64,000 nucleotides of DNA from 13-2-20CM-66-19 sp963824395 (GCA_963824395.1 CAWGPF010000001.1:1612001-1676000); one strand, 5' to 3'; shown: positions 26,344-36,227, counted from the first letter of the stretch. The notes: generated by a model not told the origin, from the sequence alone. Numbers and translations: made by a program.

Positions 26344-28122
26344 CTAGATGAGGGCGGCGTCGGTCTCGACCACGCTCGCGCCGCCCGCTCCCACCACGCG
26401 CGCCAGAGCGAGCGCGACCGGCAGCACCTGCGCGGCGTAGAAGGTGGCGGTGCGCAGCTTCGCGGCATAAAACTCAGCCTCCGCGCCATCGAGCTGCGCC
26501 GCGGCCAGGTCCGCGGCGCGCGCCATGAGCCAGCCGCCCATGACGTAGCCGCACAGCTTCAGATACGGCACCGAGACTGCCATGGCGGCATCGGGCCGCG
26601 TGCTCAGGCTGCTCAGCAGTGAGTGGGTCGCCTGCGCGAGCACGCCCACCGCTTCCAGCGCCGACTGGCGGGCCTGCCGCGCGGCGGCATCGCCGGGCGT
26701 GAGACGCTGAAGCTCCTGCTCCATGTCCTTCAGCAGCGCCACCATGGCCGCGCCGCCATCGCGGCCGAGCTTGCGGCCGATCAGATCGTTCGACTGGATG
26801 CCGGTGGTGCCCTCGTAGATCGTCGTAATGCGCACGTCGCGCACGTACTGGGCGGCACCGGTTTCCTCGATGAAGCCCATGCCACCGTGTACCTGCACGC
26901 CAAGCGCTGCGACCTCGTTGCCGACCTCGGTGCACCAGCCCTTGACGATCGGGGTGAGGAGTTCCCCGCGCGCCTGGGCGGCGGCGCGCGCCTGCGCATC
27001 ACCGCCGTACTCGGCGAGATCGAACTGCAGGGCGGTGTAGAGCGCGAGCGCCCGTGAGGCCTCGGTCTGCGATTTCATCATCAGCAGCATCCGCTTGACG
27101 TCGGGGTGATGAATGATCGGCAGGGGGCCTGCCGCTGCCGCCACCGGCGGCTTGCCCTGCACGCGCGTGCGGGCCCATTCGGTGGCGCGCTGCAGGGCGC
27201 GCTCACCGACCGCGTAACCCTCGCTGCCAACGGAGAGCCGCGCGCTGTTCATCATGATGAACATGTACTCGAGCCCCCGCCCGGGCTCCCCGATCAGGTG
27301 CGCAACGGCGCCCTTGTGCTCGCCGAAGGCGAGCACGCAGGTCGGGCTCGCGTGGATGCCGAGCTTGTGCTCGATGGACAGGCAGCGCACCTCGTTGCGT
27401 TCGCCGAGCGAACCGTCCGCCTCGACCAGGAACTTCGGCACGATGAAGAGCGAGATGCCGCGCACCCCCGGGGGCGCGCCATCGAGGCGCCCCAGGAGCA
27501 GGTGGATGGTGTTGGGGGTGAGGTCATGATCCCCCCAGGTAATGAAGATCTTCTGCCCCGAGAGCCGATAGTGATCACCCTCCGGTGCGGCCCGCGTGCG
27601 CACCTGGCCGAGGTCCGATCCGGCCTGCGGCTCGGTGAGCACCATGGTGCCGGTCCACTCCCCGCTCACCATTTTTGGCAGGTAGCGCTCCTTCTGCGCC
27701 TGCGAGCCGCACAGCTCAAGCGCATGCACGCCCGCCTGTGTGAGCATCGGGCACAGCTTGAAGGCGAGGTTTGCCGAGCCCCAGAACTCCCCGACCGCGG
27801 TGACCAGCACACGCGGCACGCTCGTGCCGCCGAACTGCGGGGCCGCCCCGAGTGCCGGCCAGCCGCCGGCGACGAACTGCCCGTACGCCTCGCCGAAGCC
27901 CGGCGCTGCGGCGACCCCTTCAGGGGTCCAGCGCGCGCCGTTCTGGTCCCCGGGACGGTTAAGGGGCTCGAGCACGTCCTGCGCGAAGCGCGCGGCCTCT
28001 TCGAGCACCGACTGCGCGAGGTCATCGGAGTAGTCGGCGAGCTGCGGTGCGGCAAGCCGCGCCGCACCGCCGAGGAGCTCCTGCAGCACGAAGCGCATTT
28101 CACGCAGTGGCGCACGGTACAT
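26344..28122 (-). CDS. Acyl-CoA dehydrogenase with C-terminal extension (DmdC-like)
   Basis: 592-residue FAD enzyme, longer than classical acyl-CoA dehydrogenases (about 380) because of the extra C-terminal domain found in the DmdC/FadE-like subfamily. The start at 28122 has AGGAAGG upstream. Opening MYRAPLREMRFVLQEL is typical. FAD/substrate motifs MVLTEPQAGSDLG, the GIHASPTCVLAFG segment, and the later VQVHGGMGFIEETGAAQYVRD with YEGTTGIQSNDLIGRKL are intact. It catalyses alpha,beta-oxidation of an acyl-CoA and passes electrons to ETF. Chain-length preference unknown. Monocistronic. Confidence 0.9.
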   Translation of the reverse strand: MYRAPLREMRFVLQELLGGAARLAAPQLADYSDDLAQSVLEEAARFAQDVLEPLNRPGDQNGARWTPEGVAAAPGFGEAYGQFVAGGWPALGAAPQFGGTSVPRVLVTAVGEFWGSANLAFKLCPMLTQAGVHALELCGSQAQKERYLPKMVSGEWTGTMVLTEPQAGSDLGQVRTRAAPEGDHYRLSGQKIFITWGDHDLTPNTIHLLLGRLDGAPPGVRGISLFIVPKFLVEADGSLGERNEVRCLSIEHKLGIHASPTCVLAFGEHKGAVAHLIGEPGRGLEYMFIMMNSARLSVGSEGYAVGERALQRATEWARTRVQGKPPVAAAAGPLPIIHHPDVKRMLLMMKSQTEASRALALYTALQFDLAEYGGDAQARAAAQARGELLTPIVKGWCTEVGNEVAALGVQVHGGMGFIEETGAAQYVRDVRITTIYEGTTGIQSNDLIGRKLGRDGGAAMVALLKDMEQELQRLTPGDAAARQARQSALEAVGVLAQATHSLLSSLSTRPDAAMAVSVPYLKLCGYVMGGWLMARAADLAAAQLDGAEAEFYAAKLRTATFYAAQVLPVALALARVVGAGGASVVETDAALI

Positions 28123-28290
28123 GGTCGGTCCTTCCTGAATCCTCACCGCCCGCACAGCCGCGATGCGGGCCCGGACGGGCAACGCGTAGTTTAGCCCGTC
28201 CGCCCCGTGCTTACCGGCCGGTAACCCTTTGGTGCAGGTTTTGGCGGCAAACGCGCAGCGGGGCTTAGGGCGGCGGAGGCGCTTTTTACC

Positions 28291-29220
28291 TTAGTGCGCG
28301 GCGGCGCGCGCGGCCGGCAATGCGAGTGCCGGCACGATGTTCGCGGCGAGGAAGTCCACGAACTGCTGGGCGCGCGCGTCCGACTCGAGCTGCGGCGGAT
28401 ATAGCGCGTAGAGCGCCGATGCCGGCGGGACGGACCAGTCCGGAAGCACCGCCTTCAGGCGCCCCGTGGCCAATCCCTGCCGGCACAAGAACTCCGGCAA
28501 CAGGCCAATCCCCAAGCCCGCGGCGGTCGCCGCGTGCAGCACCGCCGGATCATCGACCGCGAGCTTCGGGGTGAGCGGCACTTCGGCGCGCTGCGCGCCG
28601 CGCGCCAGCTGCAGACGGAACTCGGGGAGCTCGGCGGCGTCGGGCGTCAAGAGGTCGTGAGCGCGCAGGTCATCGGGGCGCTCCGGCGCGCCGCGCTGCT
28701 GCAGGTAGGCGGGCGTTGCGCACAGGAGCGCCGGCGGCGCGCCGAGCAGGCGCTGCGTCAGTCCGGCGTCGGCCGGCGGTCGGGTGCGGATCGCGACATC
28801 CCAGGCACCCTCGGCCAGCTGCTTGGCATCGAGCGCGACCTCGAGCGGCACGTGCGCGAAAGCCTCGAGGAAGCGCGGCACCAGGGGCGAGAGCAGCACT
28901 CGTCCGTAAGTTGGATCCGCGGCCACCCGCAGCGGACGTGCATCGGGGGAATGCAGGCGCCCGATCGCGGCGCGCGCCGCATCGGCCTCCTCGGCCACGC
29001 GACGGGCGTGCGGATAGATGAGCCTGCCGGCAGCCGTCAGCGCCACGCGCCGCGTGGTGCGCTCGAGCACTCGCACTCCGAGTGCCTTCTCAAGGTCGGC
29101 CACCGCGCGGCTGACGGCCGCCTTAGGCACCCCGAGCGCCCGGGCGGCGGCGGAGAATCCGTTCAGATCCACGACCTTCGCAAGCATCGCAAGCTGCGCG
29201 GGAGTCCAGATCAGATTCAT
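28291..29220 (-). CDS. LysR-family transcriptional regulator
   Basis: 309 residues from the ATG at 29220 (MNLIWTPAQLAMLAKV). Helix-turn-helix at about 17-40 (NGFSAAARALGVPKAAVSRAV), then the type 2 periplasmic-binding effector domain. Belongs to the large AaeR/CrgA-like group. It is divergent from the DUF1993 gene, which may be its target as is usual for this family, but the acyl-CoA dehydrogenase downstream is also possible. Confidence 0.88.
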   Translation of the reverse strand: MNLIWTPAQLAMLAKVVDLNGFSAAARALGVPKAAVSRAVADLEKALGVRVLERTTRRVALTAAGRLIYPHARRVAEEADAARAAIGRLHSPDARPLRVAADPTYGRVLLSPLVPRFLEAFAHVPLEVALDAKQLAEGAWDVAIRTRPPADAGLTQRLLGAPPALLCATPAYLQQRGAPERPDDLRAHDLLTPDAAELPEFRLQLARGAQRAEVPLTPKLAVDDPAVLHAATAAGLGIGLLPEFLCRQGLATGRLKAVLPDWSVPPASALYALYPPQLESDARAQQFVDFLAANIVPALALPAARAAAH

Positions 29221-29333
29221 GACAGTCTCAATCCCCATTAAGAGGGACCATATTGTTTCACCTGGGAGGCAGACGCGCCAGACCCCACGGTCTAGAATCG
29301 GCGCCCCGAGGTCATCCAAACGGAAAACCAGCC

Positions 29334-29849
29334 ATGAAAAATCCCATGCACGCCTTCTCGGTCGACCTATTCAGCAACATCCTCGGCAACCTGTCGTGGG
29401 TGCTCGACCGCGCCGCGAAAAACGCCGCGACCCGCAAGATCGAGCCGGCGGTGTTCCTCAATGCGCGCCTGTCGCCGGACATGCTGCCGCTCACCCGTCA
29501 GATCCAGATCGCCGGCGACATCGCCAAGAACTCCGTGTCGCGCCTGGCCGCCGTGGAGCCACCACGCTTCGAGGACACCGAGACCAGCATCGAGCAGCTG
29601 CGCGCGCGTCTGGCCAAGACCATCGATTACCTGAAGAGCCTGCCGCCGGGCGCCTTCGAGGGCGCCGAGACACGCGACATCAAGGTGCCGGCCGGCGAGC
29701 GCACGCTCGAGTTCAAGGGACTCGCATTCCTCGAGACCTGGGCAATTCCCAACGTGTTCTTCCACGTGACCACCGCCTACGCAATCCTGCGTCACAACGG
29801 CGTGGATCTGGGCAAGAAGGACTTCATCGGCGGTGGCCGCGAGATGTAG
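29334..29849 (+). CDS. DUF1993 family protein
   Basis: 171-residue protein from the ATG at 29334. It has the DUF1993 layout: a helical N-terminus with FSNILGNLSWVLDRAAKNAA, PDMLPLTRQIQIAGDIAK, and the late FFHVTTAYAILRHNGVDLGKKDFIG. The conserved histidines suggest a DinB-like four-helix bundle that may bind metal. Function unknown. Divergent from the LysR regulator across 113 bases. Confidence 0.88.
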   Translation: MKNPMHAFSVDLFSNILGNLSWVLDRAAKNAATRKIEPAVFLNARLSPDMLPLTRQIQIAGDIAKNSVSRLAAVEPPRFEDTETSIEQLRARLAKTIDYLKSLPPGAFEGAETRDIKVPAGERTLEFKGLAFLETWAIPNVFFHVTTAYAILRHNGVDLGKKDFIGGGREM

Positions 29850-30006
29850 TCGAATATGACAAATGGCGGCAGCATTTTTGTCGCCTATTTGCGAACAGAA
29901 CGCGAGGGAATTCACGGCGCCACGGACGGCGCACTGCCACTCTTATTCTCGAAGCCGGGCGCTCGCGGGCGCGCGCGCACTTCTCTCTCAGGGCGGGGAA
30001 AAACAC

Positions 30007-31737
30007 TTGTTCTTCAAATCTGCTGCCAAGCGCACTTCCACAGCGGCTGCCGCTGCACCCGCATCGGCCCCGGCTGCCGCCCCGAGCGGCCCGCTCACGG
30101 TGGAAGCTCTCGGCCAGCAGCTGCGCGAAGTGCTGCCCACGCGGCGCCTGCAGTCCGTCTCGCTGTGCGATCACGAGGCCAACGTGCTGTGGCTGTCCGA
30201 GGGCGCGCTCGGACCCGACGAGCACAGCCTCGTGGTCGAGGCCCTGACCCTGCTCACCGCCGACACTTCCCTGCCGTGCCACGAGATGGGCCTCGAGGAT
30301 GGCCGCCTGGCGCTGTTCCTGCCGGTGCGCTCCCCGAGCGGCGCGCCGGTCGGCATCGCGATGATCCTCGCCGATCGCAAGTCCGTCGGAGATGACACGC
30401 TCGAGCGCATGATGGCGGCTCCCGTGCGCGCGATCATGCAGCGCCTCGCCGTGCTGCTGAGGCCCGCCGATCTGCGCAGCGGCGGCACCGCCCGCGTGCC
30501 GGTGCTGCAGCTGGACGAGGAGGCCGAACTCGCCGAGGCAGTCGATGCCCTGATGCCGCCCGCGGCGCGCGCGCCGGTAGCACCCGCTCCCACACCGGTA
30601 ACAGTCGCAGCTGCCGCGCCTCCCCAGGCAATCTCCGCCGAGGAGATCGACGACATCCTGCAGTTTGATCACCCTCCCGAGGTGCCGCCGCCCGCGCCAC
30701 GCCAGGAAACACCCGTCATGGCCCCCCTCAAGCCCGCCCGCCCAGAGCCCGTTGTTCTCGAACTCGAGGACACGCACGCCGGGCCGGCAGAATCGATCGA
30801 CATGGTGGAGCTGGATTTCGAGCCGCCGCCGCCCAGAGGGCCGGCCGCCCGCGCGCCGGCGCGCCCCGCACCGGCCGCGTTCGCCCCGTCCCCCGCTGCA
30901 GCGCCTGCACCCTCTCCCGTAGCCCCGGTGGTGCGCGTCAGCGCCCCCCTCCGTGCCGCAGCGCCGCCGCCAGCCGCCGTCCCGGCCGCCGTGGCGCCGA
31001 GCGCGGCGAGCCCGACTACGGTTAACGACCCGAACCTCATGCTCGAGCTGCTGCCGTTCGCGAAGCTGCGCGCCGGGGGCCAGACGCGCCGCTATCAGGT
31101 GCTGTCGCGCGCTGCGACGCCGCAGCGCGATCCGGCGGCCTTCGACGCTCAGGTACTGCAGCGACTGCTCGGCTGGCTGGCCGCGCACCGAGCCTCCTGG
31201 AACTCGCAGCCGACCAGCTTCACCGTCAACCTGTCCATAGCGACGCTCGAGGATGAGCGCTTCGCGCAGAAGATGGCCGCGGTGCTCAACACCCACGGCA
31301 TCGCCGCCGACAGCATCGGCTTCGAGATCGCCGAGGCGCTGTGCACGCAGCGCCGCGCCCAGGTCGAGCGTTTCATCACGCAGTGCGACAAGGTCGGTGC
31401 CTGGGTCGTGATCGATGACTTCTCCTTCGACTCGCAGGTGCTGCCCCTGCTGCGTTCCAAGTCGCTGCGCCTGGTGAAAATCGATCCGAAGCTCACTTCT
31501 AATGCGCTCAAGGACAAGCTGGCCCAGGCGATGGTGGTCGCGACCGTGCAGGCCGCCAAGGTGCTCGGCATCCACTGCTCGGCGAAGAAGGTCGACTCGC
31601 AGGCGGCGCTGCAGTGGCTGACCGCCATCGGCTGCGACTTCGCCCAGGGCCACGCTCTGGCGCGGCCGCAGCCGCTTGATGCACTCGCCAGCTCCCCGGA
31701 TCCGACCGGGATCACGGCGATGGCCATGCCGACGTAA
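30007..31737 (+). CDS. Degenerate EAL-domain protein with N-terminal sensor-like domain and Pro/Ala-rich linker
   Basis: 576 residues from a TTG at 30007, with GGGGAA 6 bases upstream; the frame is open further but upstream sequence lacks a good start. Residues about 20-150 look like a GAF-type or related alpha/beta domain (LQSVSLCDHEANVLWL, RLALFLPVRSPSG). Residues about 160-340 are a Pro/Ala-rich linker with acidic islands. The C-terminal 240 residues are EAL-like: VNLS, FEIAE, VVIDDF, LVKIDP and DFAQGHALARP match the metal and fold positions. The signature EAL itself is replaced by YQVLSR and DDFGTG by DDFSFD, so hydrolysis of c-di-GMP is doubtful; a binding or scaffold role is likelier. 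Confidence 0.8.
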   Translation: MFFKSAAKRTSTAAAAAPASAPAAAPSGPLTVEALGQQLREVLPTRRLQSVSLCDHEANVLWLSEGALGPDEHSLVVEALTLLTADTSLPCHEMGLEDGRLALFLPVRSPSGAPVGIAMILADRKSVGDDTLERMMAAPVRAIMQRLAVLLRPADLRSGGTARVPVLQLDEEAELAEAVDALMPPAARAPVAPAPTPVTVAAAAPPQAISAEEIDDILQFDHPPEVPPPAPRQETPVMAPLKPARPEPVVLELEDTHAGPAESIDMVELDFEPPPPRGPAARAPARPAPAAFAPSPAAAPAPSPVAPVVRVSAPLRAAAPPPAAVPAAVAPSAASPTTVNDPNLMLELLPFAKLRAGGQTRRYQVLSRAATPQRDPAAFDAQVLQRLLGWLAAHRASWNSQPTSFTVNLSIATLEDERFAQKMAAVLNTHGIAADSIGFEIAEALCTQRRAQVERFITQCDKVGAWVVIDDFSFDSQVLPLLRSKSLRLVKIDPKLTSNALKDKLAQAMVVATVQAAKVLGIHCSAKKVDSQAALQWLTAIGCDFAQGHALARPQPLDALASSPDPTGITAMAMPT

Positions 31738-31860
31738 TTTAGTCATATTTATCAGCTAGTTATTCCCTCCCGCGGCGAGGATCTGCGACGGGGCGAGCCG
31801 TCCACGCGCCGAACCGGGGCGGCTTTGCGCGTGCAGGATGGCCTAAGCTTCCCCTGCACC

Positions 31861-32997
31861 ATGAGAATCCCGACCCTCCTCAGCCTGCGGACCAACCGCA
31901 ACGTGCTCTTCTGGAGCCTGCATGCCGCCGGCTGGGCCGCCTACGGCATCACCCAGTACTTCGGCGCGCTGCTCTACGAGAAACCCGCCAGCTACGCGCG
32001 CGTCATCGCAGCCTCGGCGATCGCCGGGTTCCTGCTCTCCATGCCCATGCGCTACATCTACCAGCGCCTGTGGAACCGGCCGCCGCGCACGATGATCTTG
32101 GGAGTACTGGCGACCTGTTACGTGACAGCCCTCGCCCTGCGCTTCGTAATCAACCTGTCCTACAAGGAGTTCATCGAGCCGGACTGGCAGGCGCGCACGC
32201 TGTTCGAGTTCTTCGGCGGGGCGCTGTCCACCACCTACCTGCTCCTGTGCTGGAGCGTTCTTTACTTCGGCATCAAGTTCTACGAGTCGCAGCGCAAGCA
32301 GGAGGAAGCGCTCCTCAAGGCCGTCGCCCTCGCCCAGGAGGCGCAGCTGAAGATGCTGCGCTACCAGCTCAACCCCCATTTCCTGTTCAACACCCTCAAT
32401 GCCATCTCCACCCTGATCCTCGACAACCAGAACAAGAAGGCGAACTACGCCGTGGCGCGGCTGTCGGAGTTCCTGCGCTACACGCTCGATCAGGACCCGA
32501 TGAAGAAGGTCACGTTGCGCCAGGAGCTCGATGCCCTCGATCTGTACCTCGGGACGGAGCGCCTGCGTTTCGCCGAGCGGCTGCGCCTTGAATACGCCGT
32601 CGACGAGGCGGCTATGAACGCGCTGGTGCCGAGCCTGCTGCTGCAGCCGCTGCTGGAGAATTCCCTCAAGTACGCAGTCTCCAGCCGCGAGCAGGGCGGC
32701 CTGGTGCGCATCGAGGGCCGCACGCGCGAGGGCTGGCTGGAGCTGGCGGTCATCGACGACGGCCCCGGGCTGCGCGAGGGCACGCCGGTCGGCGAACGCC
32801 GTGGGGTGGGCCTGCGCAACACCAGCGAGCGCCTGGCCGTGCTGTACGGCGAGAACTGCCGCTTCAGCGTCTCCAACTCCAACCCCGGGCTGCGAGTGGA
32901 CATGGCGCTGCCGCTGGAACTCGCCGAGACCGCCCCGGAAGCCCCGGCCGCGCGCCCCAACTTTCCTCCCAAGCTCGCACGCGGCGCTCACGCATGA
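31861..32997 (+). CDS. LytS/YehU-type sensor histidine kinase
   Basis: 378-residue inner-membrane kinase. Four hydrophobic segments occupy about residues 15-140. The His_kinase domain follows with phospho-acceptor His173 in YQLNPHFLFNTLNAI, then the ATPase with LLLQPLLENSLKYAV and IDDGPGLREG; GVGLRNTSERL closes the nucleotide lid. It overlaps the response-regulator start by 4 bases. An in-frame upstream start at 31825 is possible. Signal unknown; the closest known pattern is AlgZ/FimS, which in Pseudomonas controls alginate and pili. Confidence 0.9.
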   Translation: MRIPTLLSLRTNRNVLFWSLHAAGWAAYGITQYFGALLYEKPASYARVIAASAIAGFLLSMPMRYIYQRLWNRPPRTMILGVLATCYVTALALRFVINLSYKEFIEPDWQARTLFEFFGGALSTTYLLLCWSVLYFGIKFYESQRKQEEALLKAVALAQEAQLKMLRYQLNPHFLFNTLNAISTLILDNQNKKANYAVARLSEFLRYTLDQDPMKKVTLRQELDALDLYLGTERLRFAERLRLEYAVDEAAMNALVPSLLLQPLLENSLKYAVSSREQGGLVRIEGRTREGWLELAVIDDGPGLREGTPVGERRGVGLRNTSERLAVLYGENCRFSVSNSNPGLRVDMALPLELAETAPEAPAARPNFPPKLARGAHA

Positions 32998-33815
32998 AGA
33001 TCCGCACCATCATTGTCGATGACGAAGTGCTGTCACGCCGCGGCGTCGAGATCCGCCTGCGCGGCAGTCCCGACTTCGAGATCGTCGCCCAGTGCGCCAA
33101 CGGCCGCGAGGCGCTCGCGGCGATCCAGCAGTACCGACCGGATCTGGTGTTCCTCGACATCCAGATGCCTGGCATGTCCGGCCTCGAGGTGCTGGCGCAT
33201 CTGCCGCAGGAGTCCCTGCCGGTACTGATCTTCGTCACGGCCTACGACCAGTACGCCATCCAGGCGTTCGAAGCGCGCGCCGTGGACTACCTCCTGAAGC
33301 CGATCGATGATGCGCGTTTCGAACTCACCCTGGAGCGGGTGCGCGAGCACGTGCGCGCCAAGAGCGCCGCGACGCAGCGCGACCGCCTCATGCAGGTGAT
33401 CGCCGAGATCACCGGCTGCGGGGAGATCGCGCTCGATGAGATCCTGGCGCACGGCCGCAAGGCGATCGAGGGACGCCACCCCGAGGTGCTGCCCATACGA
33501 CAGGGGCGCGAGACGGTGCGCGTACCAAGCGCCTCGATCCAGTGGATCGACGCGGCAGGCGATTACATGTGCATCCACGCCGGCGGGGAGACGCATATCC
33601 TGCGCGGCACGATGAAGGAGCTCGAGGAGCTCCTGGACCCGCGCTTGTTCCAGCGCGTGCACCGCTCGACCATCGTCAACCTGCGTCTGGTGAAGAGCCT
33701 GCGCGCGCACATGAACGGTGAGTACTTCCTGACGCTCGAAGGCGGCCACGAACTTAAGCTGTCGCGCACCTACCGCGACAAAGTCGAGTTCTTCCTGAGC
33801 GGCTCGGCCAGCTAG
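32994..33815 (+). CDS. LytTR-family response regulator
   Basis: 273 residues: receiver domain with phospho-acceptor Asp55 in LVFLDIQMPGMSG and switch residues in VTAYDQYAIQAFEARAVDYLLKP. A LytTR DNA-binding domain follows (residues about 165-270; VLPIRQGRETVRVPSASIQWI and FQRVHRSTIVNL). Same architecture as AlgR, whose partner kinase AlgZ lacks classical motifs; here the partner is the overlapping upstream kinase. Targets cannot be read from the window. Confidence 0.93.
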   Translation: MKIRTIIVDDEVLSRRGVEIRLRGSPDFEIVAQCANGREALAAIQQYRPDLVFLDIQMPGMSGLEVLAHLPQESLPVLIFVTAYDQYAIQAFEARAVDYLLKPIDDARFELTLERVREHVRAKSAATQRDRLMQVIAEITGCGEIALDEILAHGRKAIEGRHPEVLPIRQGRETVRVPSASIQWIDAAGDYMCIHAGGETHILRGTMKELEELLDPRLFQRVHRSTIVNLRLVKSLRAHMNGEYFLTLEGGHELKLSRTYRDKVEFFLSGSAS

Positions 33816-33847
33816 CGCGCCCCGGTGCCGTCACGGACTATCAGCGA

Positions 33848-34243
33848 ATGAGGCTCGCCTTCGTGTGCCTGGCGCTCGTCCTGCTGCTGCCTTACCTGCT
33901 GGCGAGCTATGGCGCCTGGTACCGCAAGAAATCCCTGGGCTCAGTGGACAACGAGAACCCGCGCGCGCAGGCGACGCGTCTTGATGCCTACGGCGCGCGC
34001 ATCTATGCCTCGCAGCAGAATGCGTGGGAGGCGGCCACTCTGTTCAGCGCTTCGCTGCTCGCGGCGCTACTCGCCGGCGTGCCCGCGGACCACGTGCTGA
34101 TCCCCTGCCTGCTGTTTCTCGCGCTGCGGATCGTGCATCCGCTTGCCTACCTTGCGGGCTGGTCGACGCTGCGCTCCACGGTTTCAACGGCCGGACTTGC
34201 CTGCTGTGCGTGGCTGCTGGTGAGTGCGGCGATCGCTGCCTAA
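33848..34243 (+). CDS. MAPEG family membrane protein
   Basis: 131-residue integral membrane protein with four hydrophobic helices and the MAPEG pattern (ENPRAQATRLDAYGARIYASQQNAWEA split around a loop, then RIVHPLAYLAGWSTLRS). Eukaryotic homologues are glutathione-dependent; bacterial ones are mostly uncharacterised. It begins 32 bases after the response-regulator stop and may share its transcript. Confidence 0.85.
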   Translation: MRLAFVCLALVLLLPYLLASYGAWYRKKSLGSVDNENPRAQATRLDAYGARIYASQQNAWEAATLFSASLLAALLAGVPADHVLIPCLLFLALRIVHPLAYLAGWSTLRSTVSTAGLACCAWLLVSAAIAA

Positions 34244-34548
34244 CACGGTGCGCTTCCTCACGACGGTTCCGGATGTCGCGTCCTGGTGCGCGCTATGCAG
34301 CAGACGCGCCGGCGACTTTAAGCGCGGCGCTGACGCCCGATGGGTATTGCATGATTGTCGCGCCGATGGCGGCGGATAGTCCTGAGCAGAATTTCAACCC
34401 GGTCGGGCGGGGGCCGCGACCGCAGAGGCGCCGCCTTGGAGGCGCAGCGGCGGGTGGCTACTCGGGTGGACCGCTGTCGGCTGAACATCAGTATGCGACG
34501 CGACGACCGTCTTGCTTGGCGGCCTGAGGCTCCGACACCGGCCTTGAC
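34244..34548. other. Non-coding gap between MAPEG and DUF2130 genes
   Basis: A 305-base gap between convergent genes. Short open frames cross it, but none has a start with ribosome-binding site or recognisable protein sequence. No tRNA, riboswitch or clear rho-independent terminator was found. Confidence 0.5.
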
Positions 34549-36084
34549 TCACCGTCCGATTCCCAATCCGAGCTGGGATGCATTCGTTGCGGCATCCGGG
34601 GCCGCAGCGGGATTCTCCGACGATTCGATCTCCAGTAATGGCAGGTCCTGCTGCGCAAGGCCCTGGATGTCTCCTGCCACGCCGACGAGCTCCGCGACAC
34701 CGCTTTGCAGCTGCTTCTCCCGACGCGCCCAGCGTTGCATCGTCTGGCTCTTCTCGGCCTCGAGCTCCTGGCGCATACGGTGGAAGGCCGCGTAGATCGC
34801 CTTGAGCTTCTGCGCGAACTGCGAGGAGGTGAGGTAGTCATAGACCGCCTCCATCTTTTCGCCCTTGCCCGCTGAGACCACGCGTTGCTTGTGCAGGTCG
34901 AGCAGCCCGGAGCGCAGCACCGTGGCCAGCTGCAGCGCCGTGCTCCAGGAGGTAAGCCAGATTTCCTCGTGCAGGCCGAACAGCTGGCCTTCCTCCCAGT
35001 CTTTGGGAAACGCCGTGCCAATGCTGACCAGAACGCCCAGGTCCGCGCCGCAGCCGCGCAGGTCCTCCCTGAGCTTGCCCGGCCACTGCGCGCTCCAGTC
35101 ACGCGCGCGCTTGGCCTCCCAGAGCACGACACCGGCCACCTGGCCGCTGCGGGTCATCACCCGTTGAATCACATCACCGCCGCGCGCGCCTTTGCGGACC
35201 TCCTCGATCACATCGAGCGGAAACGCCGCTTCGAGGTCCTCCTGTAAGGTGAGCTCCAGCACTTCCCCCTGCAGCTGCTGCGAGCCCTGGGTGCCTTTGC
35301 GCTGTGCCTCGGCGAGCTGCTCGTTCACATCGGCGAGCCGCTTCTGCAACTCCGCTTTTTCAAATTCGGCGCGCTCGCGCTCCTGGCCACGAATCCGGGA
35401 TTCGAGCTCGCCGCGACCGGCGTCAAGCCGGCGCGCGACCTCGTTCTCGAGCTCACCAGCCCGATCCTTGAGCGCCTGCTGCTCCTTGAGCAGCTGCAGC
35501 TCACGGGTGCGCAACGCGGCGACCTGCCCCTCCCTGTCGGCAAGCTGGCTTTCATAACGCGCCCGCTCGGCGCCCAGGAGCACCTGCGTCCGCCGTTGCG
35601 CTGCCTCGGCAATCTGGCTCTCGATGCCCGTTTCCCGCGCGGCCAGCGCCGCTTCGCGGCGCGTAAACTCATCGACCTGCTGCTGTCGCGAAGCCAGCTC
35701 GGCGCGCAACGCCTCCAGCTGCGGCGCCTGCGATTGCTGGGCGAGCGTCATCACCTCCTTGAGCGCCCGCGCGTGCTGCTCGCCCTGCTCCTTCAGGAGC
35801 CGCCGCAGCTCCTCGTTCTCGCTGCGCAGCGCCGTTGCCTGCTGACTCGCGATCTGCTGGGCACTCTTCGCGGCCTCCGTGCGTTCGGCCCTGCGCACTG
35901 CCTCCAGGGTATCTGCGGTACTGTGCTCGAACTGTTCGAGCGCCGCGCGCGCAAAGCCCTGCTGCAGACTGAACGTGCTGTCGCAGGCGGGGCAGGTCAC
36001 GCGGGAATCCGCGGACAACAGGAGCGCACGTGCGGCGGGCGGCTCGCTGGTCACGCGTGTCGCCCGCGAGTCGTGAGTTGCCAT
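34549..36084 (-). CDS. DUF2130 coiled-coil protein
   Basis: 511 residues from the ATG at 36084. An N-terminal zinc-finger-like TCPACDSTFSL is followed by a long coiled coil (about 45-270) rich in Gln, Glu, Arg and Ala. The C-terminal DUF2130 domain contains LQEDLEAAFPLDVIEEVRKG, GDVIQRVM, GVVLWEAKRARDWS and ALQLATVLRSGLLDL. The domain resembles restriction-endonuclease-like folds (the Glu-x-Lys of WEAKRA is typical), so nuclease activity is conceivable but unproven. Stand-alone gene. Confidence 0.85.
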   Translation of the reverse strand: MATHDSRATRVTSEPPAARALLLSADSRVTCPACDSTFSLQQGFARAALEQFEHSTADTLEAVRRAERTEAAKSAQQIASQQATALRSENEELRRLLKEQGEQHARALKEVMTLAQQSQAPQLEALRAELASRQQQVDEFTRREAALAARETGIESQIAEAAQRRTQVLLGAERARYESQLADREGQVAALRTRELQLLKEQQALKDRAGELENEVARRLDAGRGELESRIRGQERERAEFEKAELQKRLADVNEQLAEAQRKGTQGSQQLQGEVLELTLQEDLEAAFPLDVIEEVRKGARGGDVIQRVMTRSGQVAGVVLWEAKRARDWSAQWPGKLREDLRGCGADLGVLVSIGTAFPKDWEEGQLFGLHEEIWLTSWSTALQLATVLRSGLLDLHKQRVVSAGKGEKMEAVYDYLTSSQFAQKLKAIYAAFHRMRQELEAEKSQTMQRWARREKQLQSGVAELVGVAGDIQGLAQQDLPLLEIESSENPAAAPDAATNASQLGLGIGR

Positions 36085-36227
36085 GAAGAGGTTCCTGTCG
36101 CGATCCGCGAATCGTGTGAGGGAAGCCATTGTACTGCCGCAAAGCTGCGCCCGGCGCCCCGCGCTTGCGTGTGCAGTGTTGCGCGCGTCCCGACGCTGGA
36201 TGCGGGCCGCTCGCAAGCGCGGGGCCG

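Noticed and set aside
34024..34795. Short plus-strand frames after the MAPEG gene
   Set aside because: No start signals or similarity; partly antisense to the DUF2130 gene.
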